From contig JAICJV010000017.1 of NCBI GenBank assembly GCA_025928265.1, forward strand, positions 1 through 44,845: DNA of 44,845 bases, in the 5' to 3' direction. The notes beneath the pieces are model-generated. The model was not told where the DNA came from and searched no databases. It worked only from the letters and a program-made list of their open reading frames with translations. Both the position numbers and the translations under genes were made by a program. The stretch comes from Thermoleophilaceae bacterium. Its GTDB lineage: Bacteria; Actinomycetota; Thermoleophilia; Solirubrobacterales; Thermoleophilaceae. Each line of letters starts with the position of its first letter. The first letter of the stretch is position 1. This document shows positions 39,395 through 44,845 of this stretch, one piece after another.

Positions 39395-40918
39395 GTGACA
39401 GACCTCCAACAAGCGCTCGACCGCGCCCGCGCCGGCGGACCCGAACGTCACCACGAGAAGTCGGCCCAGCAGGGCAAGCTGCCCGTGCGCGAGCGCATCG
39501 AGCGGCTCGTGGACAGGGGCTCGTTCACCGAGGAGGCGCTGCTCGCCAACTGGGAGCAGGACGGTCTCGGTGCCGACGGAGTGGTCACCGGCATGGCGAG
39601 CGTGGGCGGACGTCCGGTCGCAGTGATGGCCAACGACCCGACGGTGAAGGCCGGGTCCTGGGGCCCGAAAACGGTCGAGAAGATCATCCGGATCCAGGAG
39701 CAGGCGCTCCGCCATCTGGTGCCGATGATCTACCTGGTCGACTCGGCGGGCGCGCGGATCACCGACCAGGTGGCGATGTTCCCGGGCCGCCGCGGCGCCG
39801 GGCGGATCTTCCATACCGAGGTGCGCATGTCGGGCCTGGTGCCGCAGGTGTGCGTGCTGTTCGGCCCGAGCGCTGCCGGCGGCGCCTACATCCCGGCGTT
39901 CTGCGACGTCGTGATCATGCGTGACGGCAACGCGTCGATGTACCTCGGCTCGCCGCGCATGGCCGAGATGGTGATCGGCGAGAAGGTGTCGCTCGAGGAG
40001 ATGGGTGGCGCGCGGATGCACACCGGCGTGAGTGGCGTGGGCCACTTCCTCGTGAAGACCGACGAGGAGGGCATCGACCTCGCGAAGCGCTACCTCTCCT
40101 ACTTCCCGGCGAACTGGCGCGAGGAGCCGCCCGCCGCCGCGCCGCAGCCGCCCGCCGCGGACGCGCCCTCAATCCGCGAGCTCATCCCCGCCGACGAGAA
40201 CAAGCCGTTCGACATCATCAAGCTGATCGACGCGCTCGTCGACGAGGACTCATTCCTCGAGGTGCACAAGCGCTGGGCGAAGGAACTGGTCGTGGGCTAC
40301 GCCCGCGTCGACGGGCGGGCGATCGGCATCATCGCCAACCAGCCGAAGCAGCGCGGGGGAGTGCTGTTCGTCGACTCCTCGGACAAGGCGGCGCGCTTCA
40401 TCTGGACGTGCAACGCGTTCAACATCCCGATCCTCTTCCTCGCCGACGTTCCCGGCTTCATGATCGGCACCGCGGTCGAGCGCCAGGGCATCATCCGCGC
40501 CGGCGCCAAGATGATCTCGGCGGTGTCGGAGGCGACCGTGCCCAAGCTGTCGGTGATCCTGCGCAAGGCTTACGGCGCTGGGCTCTATGCGATGGCCGGG
40601 CCCGCTTTCGATCCCGACGCGTGCATCGCGCTGCCGAGCGCGCGCATCGCCGTGATGGGACCGCAGGCCGCGATCAACGCCGTCTACTACAACCAGGTGC
40701 AGGCGATCGAGGACCCCGACGAGCGCGCCGCGTTCGTCGAGAAGCTGCGCGCCGAGTACGCCGAGGAGATCGACATCCTGCATCTGGCGTCGGAGCTCGT
40801 GATCGACGGCGTCGTGCAGCCCGAGGACCTGCGCGGCGAGATCGCGCGGCGCTTCGAGCTCACCGCGGGCAAGTCCCGCGAGTGGCCCGAGAAGCGCAAT
40901 CCGGTCACGCCGGTCTGA
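39395..40918 (+). CDS. Acyl-CoA carboxylase, carboxyltransferase (beta) subunit
   Basis: A 507-residue biotin-dependent carboxyltransferase with the N- and C-terminal crotonase-like halves. First half: GKLPVRERIERLVD, VMANDPTVKAGSWGPKT, YLVDSAGARITDQVAMFPG, FGPSAAGGAYIPAF. Second half: VGYARVDGRAIGIIANQP, FLADVPGFMIGTAVE, KLSVILRKAYGAGLYAM. The exact substrate (acetyl-, propionyl-, methylcrotonyl- or geranyl-CoA) is not certain; the SAGARI/FPGRRGAGRIF features could suit a methylcrotonyl-type subunit, which would match the HMG-CoA lyase. A biotin carboxylase partner is not in the window. GTG 39395 lies eight bases after TATCCT, so it may be leaderless. Confidence 0.92.
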   Translation: MTDLQQALDRARAGGPERHHEKSAQQGKLPVRERIERLVDRGSFTEEALLANWEQDGLGADGVVTGMASVGGRPVAVMANDPTVKAGSWGPKTVEKIIRIQEQALRHLVPMIYLVDSAGARITDQVAMFPGRRGAGRIFHTEVRMSGLVPQVCVLFGPSAAGGAYIPAFCDVVIMRDGNASMYLGSPRMAEMVIGEKVSLEEMGGARMHTGVSGVGHFLVKTDEEGIDLAKRYLSYFPANWREEPPAAAPQPPAADAPSIRELIPADENKPFDIIKLIDALVDEDSFLEVHKRWAKELVVGYARVDGRAIGIIANQPKQRGGVLFVDSSDKAARFIWTCNAFNIPILFLADVPGFMIGTAVERQGIIRAGAKMISAVSEATVPKLSVILRKAYGAGLYAMAGPAFDPDACIALPSARIAVMGPQAAINAVYYNQVQAIEDPDERAAFVEKLRAEYAEEIDILHLASELVIDGVVQPEDLRGEIARRFELTAGKSREWPEKRNPVTPV

Positions 40919-40922
40919 CCCC

Positions 40923-41774
40923 TCAGCGCTCGCTGCGCAGCTTCGCGCGCGGGCCGTCCTCCACGAGCGCGCGGCGGCGCAGGCCCGCGATCATCGACTC
41001 GCCGCCGTCGAGCGTGACGAGCGTCGCGTAGTTCGACCTGTGCGTGATCGTGAGCGTGGTCGGGCAGGTACCGCGGCCCCGACCGTCGACCTCGAGGCGG
41101 GCGCCGCCGTAGCTGGGCTGGATCTCGAGCTTCAGTTCGTTGTGCTCGCTCGCGACGATCGGTGGGATCGAGCCGGCGTGGGCGGCGATCGGGGTCACGG
41201 CGAAGTTCTCGCAGGCGGGGGTGAGGAGCGGCCCGCCCGCGGCCAGGGTGTAGGCGCTCGAACCGAGTGGCGTCGAGACGATCACCCCGTCGCCCGCCAC
41301 GCGCGCGTAGAGCTCGCCGTCGATCCAGATCGATATGACGAGCTGGCCGTCGCCGTTGCGTACCGCGGCCATGTCGTTGATGGCGTAGCGCTCGCCGGAG
41401 ACGTCCAGGGCGGGAAGGTGTTGCGGCCGCCAGTCGCCGGCAGCCATCTGGTCGAGCGCCGGCTCGAGGTCGTCGGCGTGGACCGCCGTGAGCGCGCCGA
41501 TACTCCCACACGCCACGCCCAGCACCGGCCTGCCCGCCGCCGCGCCTGCGTGTAGGGCCGCGAGTGCGGTTCCGTCGCCACCGACGGCGACGATCAACTC
41601 GCAGCTCCTGGCGTCGATCGGATCCGCGACGCGGCGATCGTTGCCCTCGACGTCGACCTGCCCGACCTGCAGCCCGTGCCCGCCGGCCCAGTCGCGGATC
41701 GCCGAGAGCGCGCGATCGATGTCGCGCTTCGGATGTACCACGAGGCCGAGAGGCCCTTCGAGCTGCCGCGCCAT
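40923..41774 (-). CDS. nadK: NAD kinase
   Basis: A 283-residue NAD kinase: LIVAVGGDGTALAAL with the GGDGT motif, YAINDMAAVRNG with the conserved Asn-Asp, GDGVIVSTPLGSSAYTLAAGG, and a C-terminal LEVDGRG. It phosphorylates NAD+ to NADP+ and so sets the NADPH pool used by F420 and Ccr-like reductases. ATG 41774 is chosen because TAAGG lies eight bases upstream; GTG 41783 would add three residues. It converges with the carboxyltransferase gene across four bases. Compared with housekeeping NadK the N-terminal region is somewhat divergent. Confidence 0.93.
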   Translation of the reverse strand: MARQLEGPLGLVVHPKRDIDRALSAIRDWAGGHGLQVGQVDVEGNDRRVADPIDARSCELIVAVGGDGTALAALHAGAAAGRPVLGVACGSIGALTAVHADDLEPALDQMAAGDWRPQHLPALDVSGERYAINDMAAVRNGDGQLVISIWIDGELYARVAGDGVIVSTPLGSSAYTLAAGGPLLTPACENFAVTPIAAHAGSIPPIVASEHNELKLEIQPSYGGARLEVDGRGRGTCPTTLTITHRSNYATLVTLDGGESMIAGLRRRALVEDGPRAKLRSER

Positions 41775-41887
41775 GCGCGGCACCTTACGGATCGGGGCGA
41801 GCTAGGCGGGCCAGGCTGTCGCGCGCCGGGGACGGCCAGATCCCGAAGCGCCAGCCGCAGGCCGCGCATCCCGGCGTGCAGCAGCCT

Positions 41888-42241
41888 TCAATAGACCTGC
41901 GTGACCGAGAACCACTCGGACTTCGGCGCCTCGCCGCTGCGCAGCAGGTCGGCCGGCGCGCGGTTGTCGAGCTCCGGCTTCGGCTGCATCAGCCAGGCGT
42001 GCGCGGTGCCGGGCCCGTCGGTGGAGGCGATGAACCATGTGGCCGTGTAGAGGTTGCGCAGGCGCGCCTCGACGTCGCCGGCGGGTGACTCGCCCTGGGC
42101 GTAGCGGCAGACCTCACTCGGGGTGACGCCGATGGCGTACGCGACGAGGCGGGGTCCGAGCGTCACCTCGAGCCATTCGGCGAGGTGGTCGATCCGGCGT
42201 CCGTCTCTTGTATCTAGCGTGCGTTCGTCCTGGAAGGTCAT
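41888..42241 (-). CDS. Xre/DUF2384-like small DNA-binding protein
   Basis: A 117-residue protein. The first half may contain a helix-turn-helix (LVAYAIGVTPSEVCRYAQGE). The second half reads TAHAWLMQPKPELDNRAPADLL, close to the AxxWLxxPNxxLxGxxPxxLL pattern of the DUF2384 (MbcA/ParS/Xre antitoxin toxin-binding) domain. In paired systems such proteins neutralise RES-type toxins; no RES-like gene lies next to this one, so it is an orphan or a simple regulator. ATG 42241 is chosen; TTG 42310 would add 23 residues. A perfect CTCCATATGGAG palindrome sits at 42315-42326 upstream. Confidence 0.6.
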   Translation of the reverse strand: MTFQDERTLDTRDGRRIDHLAEWLEVTLGPRLVAYAIGVTPSEVCRYAQGESPAGDVEARLRNLYTATWFIASTDGPGTAHAWLMQPKPELDNRAPADLLRSGEAPKSEWFSVTQVY

Positions 42242-42314
42242 TGATTCGCTAATCCGTGCGAAGCAGAGGAATCGCCCCCCTCTGCCGGCAACTTCGTCGT
42301 CGCCGGTCAATCGC

Positions 42315-42326
42315 CTCCATATGGAG
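42315..42326. promoter_or_regulatory. Perfect 12-bp palindrome upstream of the Xre-like gene
   Basis: CTCCATATGGAG is fully self-complementary and lies 74 bases ahead of ATG 42241 (five ahead of the alternative TTG 42310). It is a candidate operator for the Xre-like protein itself. Confidence 0.45.
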
Positions 42327-42378
42327 ACCTTCCCGGCGTCCTGCCCGCTTAATCGGACGGTGCAGGTCGTTCTTGATT

Positions 42379-42407
42379 CGCAACCCGGCTCCGGTGGCCA
42401 GGTTGCG
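42379..42407. other. Extended hairpin in gene-free region
   Basis: Arms CGCAACC and GGTTGCG (7 bp) enclose a one-by-one mismatch, a GGC/GCC inner stem and a seven-base loop. On the minus strand it lies between the M28 gene and the Xre-like gene and could end M28 transcription. No T-run is seen. Confidence 0.4.
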
Positions 42408-42455
42408 GTGCTGTGCGTCTTTCTAAGGCATACGCGCGCACGACCGCGCCGGTTC

Positions 42456-42471
42456 CGTGATCTGAGTCACG
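42456..42471. promoter_or_regulatory. CRP/FNR-type site CGTGA-N6-TCACG
   Basis: Perfect 5-bp arms with a six-base spacer match the general GTGA-N6-TCAC pattern of CRP-family sites known in actinobacteria. It stands 28 bases before the pair of hairpins on the plus strand, so it may control a plus-strand transcript from this region. Confidence 0.55.
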
Positions 42472-42498
42472 AGGGTCGGGAAAAACGGGCTGGCGACT

Positions 42499-42587
42499 CC
42501 CGCCGGGCCTGGGATACCCGGCGGGGCCGCCCCCGCGTGTCTGGCCGACCGCGGAGCCCGCGACGCCGCGGCCTGGGATCCGCGGCG
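42499..42587. ncRNA. Candidate structured RNA: twin hairpins with identical loops
   Basis: Hairpin 1 has a 9-bp perfect stem CCCGCCGGG/CCCGGCGGG (42499-42525) and loop CCTGGGATA. Hairpin 2 has an 8-bp perfect stem CGCCGCGG/CCGCGGCG (42564-42587) and loop CCTGGGAT. Stems differ while loops match, which is a pattern seen in RNAs that bind a protein or ligand through the loop. Strand is uncertain. I recognise no known riboswitch class. Confidence 0.45.
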
Positions 42588-42652
42588 CCGGGAGGAGTCA
42601 GAAGCGAGAGGGGGGTACCTCGGCTTCCGGCGCCCAATATGTCCGGCGGCTG

Positions 42653-43861
42653 TTAAGCGGCCCTAAAACGTTCGCGAGAGGGCGCTTGTTCGGACACGTC
42701 CGGGCCGACCTCCTCGTCGATCAGCTCGATCAGCTCGGAGCAGAAGCCGAAGGCGCGCTCGAGAGCGGCGGGGTCGATGGCGTCCGGTGTGTCGCTGTGG
42801 CGGTGGAGGTGGGCCGCGGTGCCGTCCTCGGCGCGGCAGGTGACGGTGATCGCGGGGAAGCCCGCTCGGCGCGCCGCCAGCGCATCCGTGACCGCCCGGA
42901 TCGCGAGCGGGCGTGCGTTGTAGCGCCCCTCCTCGGCGTCCTCCTCCGCGATCTGCCCGGCGAGCGCGACGAGGCGCGGGTGGGGCGAGGCGGGCAGCAG
43001 CGGCCCCTCGCGGCGCGCGTAGCGAAGGTCGCCGCCACCGACGGCGTCGACGTTGAGGAAGATCGTGCGCGTGCGGTCGAGTTCGCGGCGGTGGCGCCTC
43101 ATCCACGTGCGCATCCCCTCGGCGAACGCCTCCTCGGCGCCGGTGAGCAGGACCCAGACGTCGAAGTGCTCGAGATCATCGCCGTAGCGCTCGGCCAGGC
43201 GCAGCACGGTCGCGACACCCGACGCGTTGTCGCTCGCTCCCGGGACGGTGCTCGACAGGGCGATGTCGATCAGCAGCGGGAGCGCCAGGATCAGGACGAT
43301 CGTGGCCACGAACTGCACGACGCTCACGGCGGCGTGGTCGATGCCGGCATTGCGCAGGATCGAGGTGACCAGGATCGTGGCCAGTGCCAGGACGAGCGGG
43401 CGGAACGGCCCGATGCGCCGGCCGGCGCGCGCGAGCAGCCCTCCGTACGCGAAGCCCGCGTGCCCGGAGTCGTAGTGGGCGACGAGCACGAGCGTGCCCG
43501 GGCGGTCGCCTCCTTCGCGCGACACGACGTTCTGCGAGCCGCGGCGCCCGGTGAGCCTGCGGCCGGTGTGCAGGCGTCCGCTCAGGTCCAGGACCGCGGC
43601 CGGCAGCGCGATTGCGGCGAGGACGATCCCCGTGACGGCGGATGCCGTCGACACGATGCTCGCCACGATGCCGAGCAGCGCGTACGCGGTGTACGCGAGC
43701 GGCCAGTTCGGTCGTATCCAGGTGGCCTCGACCTCGACGTCCCGGCCGAGCGCCTCCAGCCGGCTGCGCAGGTGCTGCGCGGCGCGCCGTTCGGCGTCGG
43801 TTCCGGGGCCGCGCCCCTCGATCGCGACCAGCTGATCGATCTCTTCGCGTGCGTTGATCAC
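42653..43861 (-). CDS. Membrane M28-family metallopeptidase with helices inserted in the catalytic domain
   Basis: A 402-residue protein. Helices lie at about residues 54-72 and 74-92, and a second pair at about 154-172 and 178-201. M28 zinc ligands are spread around them: LVAHYDSGHAG (H129, D131), GASDNASGVATVL (D211), LTGAEEAFAEG (E243/E244), NVDAVGGGD (D272) and RHSDTPDAI (late His). In ordinary M28 enzymes the first two motifs lie close together; here about 80 residues with two helices separate them. It may cleave peptides at the membrane. GTG 43861 is the likely start; no ribosome-binding site is visible. It is divergent from the gene at 43946. Confidence 0.85.
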   Translation of the reverse strand: MINAREEIDQLVAIEGRGPGTDAERRAAQHLRSRLEALGRDVEVEATWIRPNWPLAYTAYALLGIVASIVSTASAVTGIVLAAIALPAAVLDLSGRLHTGRRLTGRRGSQNVVSREGGDRPGTLVLVAHYDSGHAGFAYGGLLARAGRRIGPFRPLVLALATILVTSILRNAGIDHAAVSVVQFVATIVLILALPLLIDIALSSTVPGASDNASGVATVLRLAERYGDDLEHFDVWVLLTGAEEAFAEGMRTWMRRHRRELDRTRTIFLNVDAVGGGDLRYARREGPLLPASPHPRLVALAGQIAEEDAEEGRYNARPLAIRAVTDALAARRAGFPAITVTCRAEDGTAAHLHRHSDTPDAIDPAALERAFGFCSELIELIDEEVGPDVSEQAPSRERFRAA

Positions 43862-43900
43862 AGCGTCAATTGAACTGGTCGCGAAGTCGCCGGTAACGCC

Positions 43901-43906
43901 TATAGA
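43901..43906 (+). promoter_or_regulatory. -10-like TATAGA before the gene at 43946
   Basis: CCTATAGAG is the most promoter-like A/T-rich stretch in this divergent gap and is nearly symmetric, so it could serve either direction. On the plus strand transcription would start near 43913, just before the 14-bp palindrome. No good -35 is seen at normal spacing. Confidence 0.4.
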
Positions 43907-43913
43907 GTGGCGC

Positions 43914-43927
43914 CGTGGTCGACCACG
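43914..43927. promoter_or_regulatory. Perfect 14-bp palindrome CGTGGTCGACCACG
   Basis: Fully self-complementary, located where transcription of the gene at 43946 would start and 53 bases upstream of the M28 start. It is a good operator candidate for a dimeric repressor acting on one or both genes. Confidence 0.55.
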
Positions 43928-43945
43928 ACGAATTGAGGTAAGCCG

Positions 43946-44740
43946 GTGGCTGGCACTAGTTTCGACACTACGAAGGTTCGGCTGGGTGATCTTGTCGCCG
44001 CGGGCTCCGCCGTGCTCCTGTTCATCTCGCTGTTCTTCAACTGGTACAGCGTGAGTGTCCACATTGCGGGATTCAGCCAGTCGCAGGGCTTCTCGGGCTG
44101 GACCGTTCTGAGCTTCATCGACATCCTGCTCTTCATCATCGCGCTGATCGCGGTCGCGGTCGCCGTGGCGCGGATGGCCGACGCGATTCCGCGCGCCATG
44201 CCGATCAGCCCGGGACTGCTCGTGCTGGGCGTCGGCGTGATCGCCACGCTCCTGGTCCTGTTCCGGATCATCGACATTCCCGGCGGGGGCGATGTCGCCG
44301 ACGTTCCCGGCGTCGACCTGGGACGCTCGTTCGGCATCTTCGTCTCCCTGATCGCGTCGCTCGGCATCACCGCCGGCGGCTGGATCGGCTGGAACGAGGA
44401 GGGCCGGCCGGGCCTTGACGGTGGTCGCGTCGGCGGTGCCGGAACGCCCGCGGTCGGCGGCGGTGGCCCGTACGGCGGCGCTCCGCAGCAGCCGAGCACG
44501 TTCGATCAGCCCGCCCAGCCGCAGGCCACGACCCCGCCTGCGACCGCGGCGCCGGAAGCAGCGGCGCCGCCGGCCGCGCAGCCGGTGGCGACGCCCACTC
44601 CGTCACCGTCGCCCACGCCGCCGCAGTCGGTCGATGCGCCGCCGCCCGGTGGAGCGGCCGACTGGTATCCCGACCCGCGCGGCGAGAAGCGCCTGCGGTA
44701 CTGGGACGGCACGCAGTGGACGCACCACACGGCTGACTGA
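43946..44740 (+). CDS. Four-helix membrane protein with Pro-rich linker and DUF2510-like tail
   Basis: A 264-residue protein. Four hydrophobic helices (LVAAGSAVLLFISLFF, VLSFIDILLFIIALIAVAVAVA, LLVLGVGVIATLLVLF, IFVSLIASLGITAGGWIGW) cover residues about 15-150. A long Gly-, then Ala/Pro/Thr-rich linker follows (about 160-235). The end, DWYPDPRGEKRLRYWDGTQW, is the short DUF2510 motif common in actinobacterial membrane proteins. GTG 43946 has GAGG seven bases upstream. A closely related gene starts 16 bases later. Function unknown; the DUF2510 tail may bind a partner on the cytoplasmic side. Confidence 0.85.
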   Translation: MAGTSFDTTKVRLGDLVAAGSAVLLFISLFFNWYSVSVHIAGFSQSQGFSGWTVLSFIDILLFIIALIAVAVAVARMADAIPRAMPISPGLLVLGVGVIATLLVLFRIIDIPGGGDVADVPGVDLGRSFGIFVSLIASLGITAGGWIGWNEEGRPGLDGGRVGGAGTPAVGGGGPYGGAPQQPSTFDQPAQPQATTPPATAAPEAAAPPAAQPVATPTPSPSPTPPQSVDAPPPGGAADWYPDPRGEKRLRYWDGTQWTHHTAD

Positions 44741-44756
44741 GGACGAGGAGGCAGGA

Positions 44757-44845
44757 ATGGCTGGTGTCGAGACTCCGCGGCGGCTGAGCTATGCGGCCGC
44801 CGCCGCGGGAATCGGCGGGATCGTCCTGATCATCTCGCTGTTCCT
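44757..44845 (+). CDS. Start of a second related membrane protein (cut by window end)
   Basis: Only the first 29 residues are present. They read MAGVETPRRL followed by an Ala/Gly-rich hydrophobic stretch ending GGIVLIISLFL, which parallels the first helix of the preceding protein (AVLLFISLFF). ATG 44757 has GAGGAGGCAGG upstream, the best ribosome-binding site at this end. It is probably a paralogue in the same operon. Confidence 0.75.
   Translation, partial: MAGVETPRRLSYAAAAAGIGGIVLIISLF

Larger units (their letters stand above)
42242..42652. other. 411-base gene-free region rich in hairpins
   Basis: I see no convincing gene here. It holds, left to right: a 12-bp perfect palindrome CTCCATATGGAG (42315-42326); a hairpin 42379-42407 with CGCAACC/GGTTGCG arms and an inner GGC/GCC; a CRP-like CGTGA-N6-TCACG (42456-42471); a 9-bp hairpin (42499-42525) and an 8-bp hairpin (42564-42587) whose loops are the same CCTGGGAT; then a GGCGCCGG ... 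CCGGCGCC pair (42585-42634) enclosing GAAGC ... GCTTC. This looks like structured RNA or a complex control region. Confidence 0.65.

Noticed and set aside
41888-42241. Complete toxin-antitoxin pair
   Set aside because: No RES-type or other toxin-like small gene is next to the DUF2384-like gene on either strand.
42585-42640. Cobalamin riboswitch suggested by AGTCAG near 42597
   Set aside because: Only part of a B12-box-like string is present; the rest of the conserved core is missing and no cobalamin gene follows.

Overview
The window is a very GC-rich, gene-dense bacterial chromosome segment with 46 protein-coding genes, two of them cut by the window ends, and no tRNA, rRNA, insertion sequence or CRISPR array that I can see. 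Actinobacterial traits are GTG/TTG starts, ATGA overlaps, a fused CofG-CofH (FbiC-type) F420 enzyme, a free-standing CofE, a DUF2510-like C-terminus, MarR/ArsR repressor units and several genes that look leaderless. The mix of F420 biosynthesis, crotonyl-CoA reductase-like enzyme and acyl-CoA metabolism suggests a soil actinobacterium, perhaps of the Thermoleophilia (Solirubrobacterales). That placement is inference. || Layout. 1-901: end of a metallo-beta-lactamase-fold hydrolase, coupled to clpS. 942-6057: three overlapping glycan genes (a four-part fusion protein and two family 2 glycosyltransferases) that share a module of roughly 100-120 residues. 6058-7462: a VOC/PhnB protein facing an ArsR repressor-SRPBCC pair, with two matching operators laid over a near-consensus promoter. 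7466-14788 (minus): marR - MFS exporter - membrane GMC oxidoreductase - M15 peptidase lipoprotein - NTF2-like protein - crotonyl-CoA carboxylase/reductase-like enzyme - small coupled protein. 14944-24164: secreted M14 carboxypeptidase, a coiled-coil PD-(D/E)XK nuclease-like protein, a dihydrofolate-reductase-like protein, a lipoprotein, a PlsC-like acyltransferase, a secreted HExxH protease and a YgfZ-like protein. 24199-25555: a small unknown protein and an aquaporin-like channel. || 25643-31615 is the coenzyme F420 locus: fbiC (followed one base later by a short BKACE-like gene) on the plus strand converges with fno-cofD-cofC-cofE on the minus strand. Together these cover deazaflavin ring synthesis (Fo), activation and transfer of the phospholactate-type side chain, glutamylation, and hydride exchange between F420 and NADP. 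31650-35526: HMG-CoA lyase, then a SufR-like regulator - folE - FAD reductase operon and a flavin-reductase-like protein. 35560-37523: a secreted six-repeat propeller-like protein and a small exported protein. 37601-40918: enoyl-CoA hydratase, 3-hydroxyacyl-CoA dehydrogenase and an acyl-CoA carboxylase carboxyltransferase, which with the Ccr-like enzyme and HMG-CoA lyase indicate short-chain and branched acyl-CoA metabolism. 40923-44845: NAD kinase, an Xre/DUF2384-like protein, a 411-base gene-free region full of hairpins, an M28 peptidase with membrane helices inserted in its catalytic domain, and two related membrane proteins. || Best leads: the shared module of the three glycan genes; the hairpin pair with identical loops at 42499-42587; operators that straddle the start codons of leaderless repressor genes; a GCAGCCC heptamer repeat found between genes and inside fbiC; an apparent CTG start for cofE; and the membrane-inserted M28 peptidase.
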